This document shows, piece by piece, positions 21,801 to 27,680 of a stretch of DNA of 64,000 nt. Location: contig NZ_FTNM01000001.1 in assembly GCF_900156415.1 (NCBI RefSeq), forward strand, positions 62,001 to 126,000. The letters are read 5' to 3'. A model generated the notes under the pieces. The model ran no database searches, had not been told where the DNA came from, and worked only from the letters and a program-made list of their open reading frames with translations. This DNA comes from Pontibacter lucknowensis (GTDB lineage Bacteria > Bacteroidota > Bacteroidia > Cytophagales > Hymenobacteraceae). Each line of letters starts with the position of its first letter. Position 1 is the first letter of the stretch. The position numbers and the translations under genes are program-made.

Positions 21801-24642
21801 CTCTGCTGATGGCGCAGCCCTTTTCGTCTCTCACCCACACCGTATGCGTGCCGGCAGCAAAGCCGGTAAGAGTAGGGGAAGACTGGTAAGTCTGGCCATC
21901 TTTGCTGTACTCCGGCGTACCCACGCCACCGACAACGCCAGAGATCGTCACAGTACCGTTCGAGTTGCCGCAGGTAGAGGCAGCCGGTGTAGCTGTGAAG
22001 TTCGTCAACGACTGCTGCACCACTGTCACTGAAGTAGTCACTATACAGCCATTCACATCTCTTGCCGTCAAGGTATAGTTCCCGGAGGCGAGGCCTGTAA
22101 AGGCAAGTTCGTTCTGGAAATCCCGGCCGTTGATGGAGTACTGCTTGGTGCCCGTTCCGCCTGTCACTTCACCGGCTGTAATAGTACCGTCATTGTTGTG
22201 ACAACTGGCTGGTAATGCAGAGGCAGTAACGGCCGTTGGACCAGCTACATTGGTTAGTGTAAAGGACTTGCTGAAGGTACAGCCGTTGGCGTCCTTCACC
22301 GTGATCGTATAAGCAATTCCGGCAGCCAGACCAGTGAAGATGTTACCTGTCTGGAAATCAACTCCGTTTATGGAATACATGAAAGTTCGGTTACCGGAAG
22401 AGGTTACGCCGGTTACACGAATCTCGCCGTTGCTATCACCGCAGGTAGTAGCTTCGAGGTCAACCGCAAAGTCAGTAGGGCCCGGCGTGTTGGTGATGGT
22501 CACCTCTCTGCTGATGGCGCAGCCTCTTTCGTCTCTCACCCACACCGTGTGGGTATCGGCTGTAAAGCCGGTGAGCGTAGGAGAATCCTGATAGTTGCTG
22601 CCGTCCTTGCTGTACTGCAGTTCACCTACACCACCTACCACATTAGAAATAGTGACAGTGCCGTTCGGGTTGCCGCAGGTAGAGGCCACCGGCGTGGCGG
22701 TGAAAGCAGTTAGGGTCTGCTGCTCAACGGTAACTGAAGTACTAATCGTACAGCCGTTGATATCGCGAGCTGTCAAGGTATAGTCACCAGTTGCAAGGCC
22801 AGTAAAGGTAGTACTGGTCTGGAAGTCTCGGCCGTTGATGGAGTACTCCATCGTACCGGTGCCGCCTGATACCTCGCCAGCTGTGATCGAGCCGTCGTTG
22901 TTATGGCAGCTGGCTGGGGCCGAGCTTGCCGTTACTGCTGTTGGCCCAGGTATGTCAGTTAGCGTAAAGGACTTGCTGAAGGTACAGCCGTTGGCATCCT
23001 TGATGGTTACCACATAATCGTTGGCAGCCAAACCGGCAAATATGTTGCTTACCTGAAAGTTTTGTCCGTCTATACTATAGGTGTAATTTGGCGTACCACC
23101 TGCTGGAGTTTTTACAGTTATCGACCCATCGCTTCTGCCGCAGGTTTCGTTTGCTGTGTCGGCCGCAAAATCTGTTGGGCCGGTTACCTGGGTTACGGTG
23201 AAACTCTGTGTAATACCACAGCCTTTCTCATCGGTTACAGTTACCGTATAGGTGCCTGCACTTAGATTATTAATAGTTGCCGTAGTGGCACCATTGCTCC
23301 ACTGGTAGCGTACAGTGCCTTGAGCGCCTGTGACGTTTGCCGTGATGGTACCTAAGGTACCGTTACAGATAACAGGCGTACCTTCCAACTCCACCTCCAT
23401 ATTATAAAAGGTGATCAGCACCTCGTCGCTTACCGGTGAACAGTTGCCATTGCCGGTCGATGTCAGCCTGAGTCGTACGGATCCGGCGTTTACATCAGCA
23501 ACGGAGGGCGTATAGACTGCATTGAGATCATCTGCATTAGAGAAAGTACCGGAACCACTTGTAGTCCAGTGGCCACCTAAAGCTGCTGTCACCTCACCTG
23601 ATAGCTGTACTGTACCAGAGGCACAGGCCAGTTGATCTTCTCCGGCGTTGGCTGTCAGGTTGGTTACGACATTTACAGAAGCCGAGAATTCTTTACAATC
23701 TTGAGATTTTTTTGGCACCACGGCAAACTTATAGGTGCCAGTTGTGGTAGCATTATGGCTGATACCACGTCCTACCTCACTACCGTCTGGCCCATACCAG
23801 AAATAGTCGAAACCGGTAGCCTGATCGCCACCGGTGACAGTTCCGGTAAGTTGAACCCCGCTCCCCCCGGGACAAATAATGGCTGGCTCAGGTCCTACTG
23901 AGACGACGGGCTCTGGGTAGAAGAATACTCTAACTTCATCAAAATAGGGGATGTCCTCGCACTCTGAGTCGTTAGACTCACCACTTACTATATAATCAAC
24001 GTAAGCTGGTGCAGTAGCATCTGGCGTTACTATTGGGTTTTTAGATCTAGGATTACTCAAAAATCTTTCGTAATTCTGACCTGATTTATCTCTCCAGATA
24101 ACGGTGCCGTCTAGAAATGAATCTGGTGCATTAAGCACAGCAGAACAGCCCATTGTTACAGAGACGTCCTCAACCGGAATGAATGCTGCTGTAGATATTA
24201 TCTTATATTCATGCCCTGCCTGACCTGGCATACATAGCGTGATAATATGTGGGCCAACACCTTCCGCACAGATAGGCTCACCGATGGTAGCTGTGCGTCC
24301 GTTACATTCATCGCTCCCATTGTTCAAGCGATACGTCATGGAACCATCAGGCTTTGGACCTGATACAACTAGAAGCGATAACCCTCCAGATCGAGGATGA
24401 AGTTTCACCCTAAACTGAACGCAGTTTTCCTGTTGCTTCGCTCCGCAAAGCCGTCCAAATCTGTCCACATCTTGAGTATCTTCTCTAGAATCCCATGTAG
24501 CATTAGGATCTCCAGATAAGTCTACATCGATAATAGGTGTGGTTCTTTGCGCAAACACATCAGGGGAGGCTACTAGCTGTAACATCCCTAAAAGTAAAAT
24601 CGCAAGAAGGTGGTAAATTTTCCGAGTAGAGGTTATTTCCAT
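12871..24642 (-). CDS. Giant SprB-repeat surface protein with T9SS type B C-terminal domain
   Basis: 3,923 residues. A signal peptide covers about 1-31 (ending VFAQ). A non-repetitive region to about residue 400 includes PKD-like segments. About 43 SprB-type repeats of roughly 75 residues follow, each with a Cys near its start (TCG--NG-I), a GG---YTYS core, F--L-AG-YT, and a second Cys in KD-NGC. The last 87 or so residues are a gliding-motility-type C-terminal domain (FTPNGDGINDTW, IYNRWG, WDGTNNG, LPDGTYYAI), the type B sorting signal for T9SS. Such proteins are exported across the outer membrane and act as mobile adhesins for gliding or surface attachment. Neighbouring repeats are very similar, with a 705-bp higher-order period near the N-terminal side, so assembly errors are possible. 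The PorP/SprF partner follows directly. Confidence 0.93.
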   Translation of the reverse strand: MEITSTRKIYHLLAILLLGMLQLVASPDVFAQRTTPIIDVDLSGDPNATWDSREDTQDVDRFGRLCGAKQQENCVQFRVKLHPRSGGLSLLVVSGPKPDGSMTYRLNNGSDECNGRTATIGEPICAEGVGPHIITLCMPGQAGHEYKIISTAAFIPVEDVSVTMGCSAVLNAPDSFLDGTVIWRDKSGQNYERFLSNPRSKNPIVTPDATAPAYVDYIVSGESNDSECEDIPYFDEVRVFFYPEPVVSVGPEPAIICPGGSGVQLTGTVTGGDQATGFDYFWYGPDGSEVGRGISHNATTTGTYKFAVVPKKSQDCKEFSASVNVVTNLTANAGEDQLACASGTVQLSGEVTAALGGHWTTSGSGTFSNADDLNAVYTPSVADVNAGSVRLRLTSTGNGNCSPVSDEVLITFYNMEVELEGTPVICNGTLGTITANVTGAQGTVRYQWSNGATTATINNLSAGTYTVTVTDEKGCGITQSFTVTQVTGPTDFAADTANETCGRSDGSITVKTPAGGTPNYTYSIDGQNFQVSNIFAGLAANDYVVTIKDANGCTFSKSFTLTDIPGPTAVTASSAPASCHNNDGSITAGEVSGGTGTMEYSINGRDFQTSTTFTGLATGDYTLTARDINGCTISTSVTVEQQTLTAFTATPVASTCGNPNGTVTISNVVGGVGELQYSKDGSNYQDSPTLTGFTADTHTVWVRDERGCAISREVTITNTPGPTDFAVDLEATTCGDSNGEIRVTGVTSSGNRTFMYSINGVDFQTGNIFTGLAAGIAYTITVKDANGCTFSKSFTLTNVAGPTAVTASALPASCHNNDGTITAGEVTGGTGTKQYSINGRDFQNELAFTGLASGNYTLTARDVNGCIVTTSVTVVQQSLTNFTATPAASTCGNSNGTVTISGVVGGVGTPEYSKDGQTYQSSPTLTGFAAGTHTVWVRDEKGCAISREVTITNTPGPTDFAVELKATTCGSSNGEIRVTGVTTEGNRSFTYSLNGSTFGTGSTFTGLTAGTAYAVRVRDANGCIITKSFTLTNVPGPTAVTASSAPASCHNNDGTITAGAVSGGTGAMQYSINGRDFQNELAFTGLASGNYTLTARDINGCTITTPVTVEQRTLTNFTATPVASTCGNPNGTVTISGVVGGVGTPEYSKDGQTYQSSPTLTGFAAGTHTVWVRDEKGCTFSKQVTITNTPGPTDFNVELKATTCGNANGEIQVTGVTTEGNRTYEYAINGGAFQTGNTFTGLAAGVAYTITVKDANDCTFSKSFTLTNVEGPSAVTATAAAASCHNNDGTITVGGVTGGTGTIRYSLNNGTYQTGTIFTGLAAGTYTLTARDDKFCTVSTSVTVVQTVPTNFTATPTAATCGNANGTVVVSGIEGGIGTYTYSKDGQNFQESATLTGLAEGPHTITIKDARGCTFSKEVIIENIPGPSDFAFTANASSCGRSNGSIEVGEVTGGSGTYAYSINGGAFQASNTFANLRANTYRITVKDGKNCEFTKEVTVTDVAGPTNFAATVSNTTCGAANGEISVTGVTGTAGGYRYSRDGVNFQDSPDFTGLAVGEHVITVRDANGCTFSRTFTIINVPGPATMTVAQLAASCNNNDGRITVSNVSGGTGTYTYSINGRDFQTSNVFNGLAAGPYTVTVMDENDCTITRSITVGTNVPTTFAFTTKSSTCGNSNGTITVGTVTGGTGPYKYSKDGQNFSDDNTLTGFSAATHTIWVRDSKGCVVSRQIAVSNIAGPTDIEATATASSCGSPNGSLTVTGVTGNTETYTYSIDGVNFQESATFSNLLADDYTITVKDENGCTFAKDFTVTDVAGPSFVAEAESSTCGDSNGQIVVSNVTGGTGTYQYSLNNGSFQNSNSFANLAAGEYIVSVRDGKGCVATQTIEVTNIPGPTDITLAAVSSTCGNSNGSITVSAVTGGTSDYTYSLNGGAFQESATFAGLTARTYAITVKDARGCTFTKEVAVDNIAGPDGLTAEMTASTCGAANGELRITRVSGGTEGYTYSRNGVNFQESDLFTGLAAGEYTITVKDARGCTFAQKFNVTNTGGPTAVTATTQAASCQNNDGSVTVGTATGGTGTYTYSIDGTNFQESKNFTGLASGDYIVTAKDGNDCTVTTTVKVNTNVPTNFASTSVSSTCGDSNGSITVGTVTGGTGTYEYSKDGENFSTNATLTGFAAGSHTIWVRDSKGCVFSKSVSVSNIAGPEFTATPAATTCGAANGRITISGVTGGVGPYTYSIDGPNFQNGLVFENVLAGTYEVLVKDQNGCVGSVTVEVEDIAGPSDFELTAAASTCGDSNASITVGEVTGGTAPFAYSIDGRNFQTGTSFAALAAGEYTITVRDDNDCEFAKTITIENIPGPTDITLATESSTCGSANGTISVTGVTGGTSSYTYALNGGDFQEGTTFGNVLAGRYTVTVKDDNGCTFSKEIVVDNIAGPTNLTAEATASTCGAANGEIRVTGVTGGTSDYTYSRDGVNFQESNLFAGLAAGNYNIRVKDANGCIVSKQITVTNIGGPTAVAATFAPASCNDNDGSITAGTVTGGVAPYQYSINGSDFQSETTFGALASGEYTLTVKDANGCTVTTRVTVTNDVPATFASTTTSTTCGSNNGTITVGEVTGGFAPYTYSKDGMNFQESATLTGFVAGTHAITVKDAKGCTVTRQVQVSDIAGPSELAITVTASTCGDSNGQFTIGEVTGGTSPYTYSIDGTNFQSGTTFAGLAARTYEVTVKDKNGCTYTQSVTIENIPGPSDFVVTLKSSSCGRANGTVTVGEVTEGTAPYTYSKDGVNFQESASLTGLLAGEHTITVKDDNGCIVAKVVTIEDVPGPSDMILASTSSTCGSANGTISVTGVTGEAGGYTYSIDGSNFQEGTTFENVLAGNYTVTVKDANGCIYSEEIVVDNIAGPTNLTVSMTASTCGAANGELTVTNVSGGTESYSYAIDGRNFQASPTFRGLLAGEYTITVKDDNGCTFSKAFTVSDIAGPSTVVASAQAATCADNDGRITAGTVTGGTAPYEYSLNGGSFQSGNSFTGLASGEYTLTVRDAKGCETTTTVKVDKDGPGSFVASTNSSTCGSDNGSIRITSVDGGAAPYTYSLNGGAFQSGSSFSGLVAGEYTVTVKDANDCTHTETITINDVTGPTDLTASAQNTTCGNSNGQISVSNVDGGTAPYTYSINGTNFQTSDRFTALAAGEYLVTVKDANGCIFAKAVTVTNTDGPEGFATTVKASTCGASNGSVTIGAVTGGRAPYTYSKDGTNFQPSAELTGMAAGNHTVYIKDANGCTFSKAVVIENIAGPSGFELASTTATCGEANGSITASGVTGGKAPYTYSLNDGDFQSESVFASVAAGEHTITVKDANGCTIEKKVEVGNVAGPSALTASTIAASCDANDGAITVSKVTGGVAPYTYSINGSAFQGAAAFAGLAPGEYEVTVQDANGCSAVTTVTVAQKGPKEATLTANKAACGETNGSITVTAVDGGTAPYTYSLNGGSFQASATFGNLTAGTYTITIKDAEGCAITVEQAVQSSGGIESFTATGTDASCGERNGRIAISEIVGGTAPYTYSIDGNNFVAEPNFTGLAEGEYQIMVKDASGCTQVQTVTLQNSPMLTDVKFSVSAAACGNAAGEVKVTEVLGGTAPYTYSLDGTKFSASTTLANIAAGSYTLTVKDAKGCTFSVPVTVAGLSSKVANVSHISCFGDKNGTILIEATGSEANTEYSVDNGKTFQKNPEFTGLAKGTYQVITRFSSTCTITLGAVEIKEPAALQVEMAVTDGMPGKPNSGSAKVSAISGGTAPYVYSLNGGEFVNESEFLNLRGGKHYLKVRDASGCFTEVEFDVTILGELDIPNGFTPNGDGINDTWVIRNLPEAFPNCRVTIYNRWGSPVFESRGYGKEWDGTNNGKRLPDGTYYAIIEFGDDTPAVKTSVTIMR
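20600..22900 (-). repeat. Higher-order three-unit repeat in the SprB-like gene
   Basis: Near the N-terminal end of the array the SprB units recur in sets of three: a SCHNNDG unit, an STCGNPNGT unit and a TTCG--NGE unit. Nearly identical DNA blocks start at 21121 and 21826, 705 bp (235 codons) apart, with a third, more diverged copy near 22530. Later units do not keep this order. This suggests recent expansion by unequal recombination of a three-unit block. Boundaries are approximate. Confidence 0.8.
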
Positions 24643-24694
24643 ACGGGTGGGGTTAGGGTGAACGAAGTTGTTTTCATGTTAGTAGGTTTTATTT

Positions 24695-24709
24695 GCATGT
24701 TCCGCATGC
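24695..24709. promoter_or_regulatory. Dyad GCATG-N5-CATGC upstream of the SprB-like gene
   Basis: A perfect 5-5-5 inverted repeat lies 53 bp upstream of the ATG, in otherwise AT-rich DNA. It could be an operator or part of a small hairpin in the leader. No regulator can be assigned. Confidence 0.3.
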
Positions 24710-25127
24710 CACAAAAAAGGTTTTAATCTGAAACATAAAAATGATTTACTATATATAAAATTGTATTAAATAAATACAAGACAACAAGAAAAAGTTAAAC
24801 CACTCTTCCTGCCTTTGTTGTTAACTATTAAAAACAGTGATGAAAATGTCAGTATTACAAGACTGCGTTTTTGGTCAAAAACCTTCCTAAGAGCTTATTT
24901 TCAATATGTTATCACCAATTAACAGTCTAATCGAAGGTAAATTAAACATTATTTTTGATTCTGAACAATACAAAATATATTTTATAAAATATATAAACTG
25001 ACAGCCACAATAATTGAACTAAACAAATAAAAAACAAAATTATAACACTGCATACACTTAGTTATCCTCCAACTGTACCACCTGTTACAGCGGGAGTTAA
25101 ACTTATGGGGCTGATGCTAAAAAACAT

Positions 25128-25135
25128 TACCTTTG
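25128..25135 (+). promoter_or_regulatory. Bacteroidota -7 element TACCTTTG
   Basis: This is a match to TAnnTTTG, 30 bp upstream of the ATG at 25166. No good TTG-type -33 element is evident. Confidence 0.55.
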
Positions 25136-25165
25136 CAGCATCTCTCACTTAAGAAAGATTCTGAT

Positions 25166-25705
25166 ATGAGCGCCAAAAGCTTTGAGCTGTTACTTGATAC
25201 CGCCTTCGCCCCTGAAACACCGCAAGTTTTTGAGGAGCCGGCTGCTGTTGTATACCAACAACTGGAGCAAGCACTTAAGAATGCACGCTTCAAGGGAGGG
25301 CAAGTTGGAGACGAAGTTGGGTTTCGGTTCGAACGCCTGCGACTTGGAGTGGCTATTGCCTTGATCAAGGCCTATGCCCGACTGGCTGACAACGAAGGCG
25401 CGAAAGATGTCCTCCAACTCTTACAGGAAGCAGTGAAGGCCAAAAACACCCGCGAGATTGACAAAATCATCCAGAAAAAGATAGGCCTGTTTGACAACCT
25501 CTACCACGAGATCTTTGTGAATGAGCAGCGTGAGCACCTGCTGGCGTTGTTTGAGCAAACGCTTGATGCCGCCTCGAAAGAGGAAATCGATGAACTGATC
25601 CTGGAGGGACTGGAAGCACTACAGGAAATCGACTTCGATAACATCCAGCACGACGACGATGACAATGAGCCACTCGACGATGACTTCCTGAAAAGCATAC
25701 AGTAA
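25166..25705 (+). CDS. Conserved hypothetical acidic helical protein
   Basis: 179 residues from the ATG at 25166. A TTG at 25133 in the same frame lies within the promoter element and is unlikely to be used. There is no signal peptide or membrane helix. The composition suggests a helical cytoplasmic protein with a strongly acidic tail (four Asp in a row near residue 165). I do not recognise the family. It is followed after 21 bp by a DUF2721 gene on the same strand, so the two are probably co-transcribed. Confidence 0.75.
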   Translation: MSAKSFELLLDTAFAPETPQVFEEPAAVVYQQLEQALKNARFKGGQVGDEVGFRFERLRLGVAIALIKAYARLADNEGAKDVLQLLQEAVKAKNTREIDKIIQKKIGLFDNLYHEIFVNEQREHLLALFEQTLDAASKEEIDELILEGLEALQEIDFDNIQHDDDDNEPLDDDFLKSIQ

Positions 25706-25726
25706 TATTTAGCCTGCTACAGGTAT

Positions 25727-26128
25727 ATGGAGATCACGCTGACAACCCCTGCCCTGCTGTTTCCGGCCATCTCGCTGTTGCTGCTTGCCTATACCAATCG
25801 CTTTATGGCACTCGCCAACCTGATCAGGAGCCTGAAGAGCCGTTATGCCTCTACGCATAGTCAGCTGGTATATGGCCAGATCGAAAACCTGCGTATTCGG
25901 CTGGTGCTGATCCGGAGTATGCAGGGTTTTGGCATTGCCAGTATGTTTGGTTGCGTATTCTGCATGTTTATTCTATTTGCAGGCTATACCACAATAGGCA
26001 AATACACCTTTGGCCTGAGTCTTTTGCTGCTGATGATTTCACTTGCCTTGGCCCTTCGCGAGATCCAGATCTCAGTAAAGGCGCTGGAGCTCGAACTGGA
26101 TGATTTGGAGGAGACCTCTGCTCCATAA
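25727..26128 (+). CDS. DUF2721 family membrane protein
   Basis: 133 residues. Helices are visible at about 8-27, 66-90 and 93-110, with a basic, helical loop between the first and second. The LTTPALLFPAISLLLLAYTNR start and the following loop match the DUF2721 family of small integral membrane proteins, whose function is unknown. The tail is acidic (about 117-133). It lies 21 bp after the preceding acidic protein gene. Confidence 0.8.
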   Translation: MEITLTTPALLFPAISLLLLAYTNRFMALANLIRSLKSRYASTHSQLVYGQIENLRIRLVLIRSMQGFGIASMFGCVFCMFILFAGYTTIGKYTFGLSLLLLMISLALALREIQISVKALELELDDLEETSAP

Positions 26129-26235
26129 CCTTTCAGGCTTTTCCAAAAGAGGCCGCTATACCTGTATTTCCATAACTGACCCGTCTCCAAAAAGCTTCAG
26201 GCACAGCATGCAGGTATAAATTACCCATCATTGCG

Positions 26236-26315
26236 TACCTTTGCACATATTTAGTTTAGAGTTAAAAGTTAAGCCTTAAAAAAGCTACTACTTACTGCAG
26301 ATTAACTTTTAACTC
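26236..26315 (+). promoter_or_regulatory. queA promoter element and leader hairpin
   Basis: TACCTTTG at 26236-26243 matches the -7 consensus. Downstream, a perfect 14-bp inverted repeat (26259-26272 and 26302-26315, GAGTTAAAAGTTAA and its complement) is separated by 29 nt, ending 20 bp before the start codon. It would form a weak AT-rich hairpin in the leader. It does not match a preQ1 riboswitch that I can recognise. Confidence 0.5.
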
Positions 26316-26335
26316 ATAACTCTTAACTGTCATAA

Positions 26336-27550
26336 ATGAATACCAATCCAAAGCATCTGGCCATCAAGGATTTTGTGTACGAGCTGCCAGATGAGCGAAT
26401 TGCCAAATACCCGCTGCCGGAGCGTGACCAGTCGAAGCTTCTCCTCTACCACAACCACACCATAGCGGACCATACCTTCACCAGCTTGCCCGACCTGTTG
26501 CCAGCCGGCAGTTTGCTGGTGTTCAACAATACGAAGGTGGTGCAGGCTCGCCTGATCTTTCATAAACCAACTGGTGGCGCAGTGGAGATTTTCTGCCTGG
26601 AGCCGGTTAAGCCCCACCGTGAAGTACAGCTGGCTATGCAGCATACACGCAGTTGCACGTGGAAATGCCTGGTGGGCAACAACAAGCGCTGGAAAGAAGG
26701 TGTACTGAAACTATTCTTTGAAGGTGGCGTGGTCACAGCCGAGCGCGATGCACAGCAAGAAGGTCATTTCCTGATCCGTTTCACGTGGACTCCCGCAGAG
26801 CTTACTTTTGCCGAAGTGCTGGAGCGTTGCGGACGCTTGCCGCTGCCTCCCTACCTCAACCGCGAACTTACACCTGAAGATCGCACCCGCTACCAGACCA
26901 TCTATGCCCGCAACGAAGGTGCCGTAGCTGCCCCTACTGCCGGACTTCATTTTACAGACCAAGTAATGGCATCTTTGCAAGCCAAAGGTATAGAGAGCAC
27001 CTACCTAACCCTGCACGTGGGCGCCGGTACTTTCAAGCCTGTGAAGGCCGACACCATGGAAGACCACGAAATGCACGCTGAGCAGCTGATGGTCTCGAAG
27101 CAGGTGGTGAAGCAACTGTTGCAACACCTGGGTCAGCCCATTATACCTGTCGGGACAACTTCGATGCGCAGCCTCGAGAGTCTATACTGGCTGGGCACTT
27201 TGCTTCAGCAGCAGCCTGGCTTAAAACCAGAAGAGCTGCATGTAACCCAATGGCTACCTTACGATATTAGCACACCTCCTGCCACAACCGAAGCACTGCA
27301 GACTTTGCTCGGATACATGGAGCTGTACCAGGTCGAACATTTGCATGCCAGCACCCAGATCATCATCGCGCCGGGCTATACCTTCCGCATCTGCAGCGGA
27401 CTAGTTACTAATTTCCACCAACCGGAGAGCACACTCCTGCTACTCGTATCTGCCCTTATCGGTGGCGACTGGAAACAGGTATACCAGCACGCCCTGGACA
27501 ACGACTACCGCTTCCTGAGCTACGGCGACAGTTCGCTGCTGCTACCATAA
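26336..27550 (+). CDS. queA: S-adenosylmethionine:tRNA ribosyltransferase-isomerase QueA
   Basis: 404 residues. QueA transfers and isomerises the ribosyl part of SAM onto 7-aminomethyl-7-deazaguanine in tRNA, giving epoxyqueuosine in the wobble position of GUN anticodons. Family signatures are present: the YELPDERIAKYP start, VFNNTKVVQARL (about 60-72), APTAGLHFT (about 199-207), LHVGAGTFKPV (about 221-231) and a C-terminal TNFHQPESTLLLLVSAL (about 361-377). It is about 50 residues longer than the E. coli enzyme, with the extra length in the middle. It has its own promoter and a strong terminator (27624-27664) shared with the convergent M28 gene. No other queuosine gene lies in the window. 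Confidence 0.96.
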   Translation: MNTNPKHLAIKDFVYELPDERIAKYPLPERDQSKLLLYHNHTIADHTFTSLPDLLPAGSLLVFNNTKVVQARLIFHKPTGGAVEIFCLEPVKPHREVQLAMQHTRSCTWKCLVGNNKRWKEGVLKLFFEGGVVTAERDAQQEGHFLIRFTWTPAELTFAEVLERCGRLPLPPYLNRELTPEDRTRYQTIYARNEGAVAAPTAGLHFTDQVMASLQAKGIESTYLTLHVGAGTFKPVKADTMEDHEMHAEQLMVSKQVVKQLLQHLGQPIIPVGTTSMRSLESLYWLGTLLQQQPGLKPEELHVTQWLPYDISTPPATTEALQTLLGYMELYQVEHLHASTQIIIAPGYTFRICSGLVTNFHQPESTLLLLVSALIGGDWKQVYQHALDNDYRFLSYGDSSLLLP

Positions 27551-27623
27551 AGTCGCGCGATGACCTCACAGTGCCCAACAGGCCTGCGGGGTCTTTTGAG
27601 TACCCCTCCTAGCAACTCAAACA

Positions 27624-27664
27624 AAAAAGCCAGTTCTATCTCAGGTATAGAACTGGCTTTTTTT
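27624..27664. terminator. Bidirectional terminator, queA / M28 peptidase
   Basis: Perfect stem (AAAAGCCAGTTCTAT and its complement) with A-rich and T-rich flanks. The loop and inner arm contain one copy of the AGGTATA word (27643-27649). Confidence 0.92.
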
Positions 27665-27680
27665 GATGATTTAAAGTCGG

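Larger units (their letters stand above)
24643..25165. other. 523-bp AT-rich intergenic region, divergent promoters
   Basis: This separates the SprB-like gene (minus) from a small plus-strand gene. Most of it (24710-25060) is very AT-rich with no reading frame of note. It contains a perfect dyad GCATG-TTCCG-CATGC (24695-24709), about 55 bp upstream of the SprB-like start, and a clear TACCTTTG promoter element for the plus-strand gene (25128-25135). A shard at 25064-25092 resembles the minus-strand coding of a VTGGT repeat core but is too short to call. Confidence 0.6.

Noticed and set aside
12871..24642. Numerous 60-250 codon plus-strand frames opposite the SprB-like gene
   Set aside because: They repeat with the period of the SprB units and reflect the complementary strand of the repeats, not separate genes.
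12871..24642. Possible CRISPR-like array from the regular repeats
   Set aside because: The periodicity is about 225 bp, in frame, and encodes protein domains; there are no short direct repeats with unique spacers.
25064..25092. SprB-repeat fragment in the gap upstream of the SprB-like gene
   Set aside because: Only about nine codons resemble the VTGGT core. This is too short to separate from chance.
26236..26335. preQ1 riboswitch before queA
   Set aside because: The leader lacks the short pseudoknot pattern and A-rich tail that I would expect; only a simple inverted repeat is visible.
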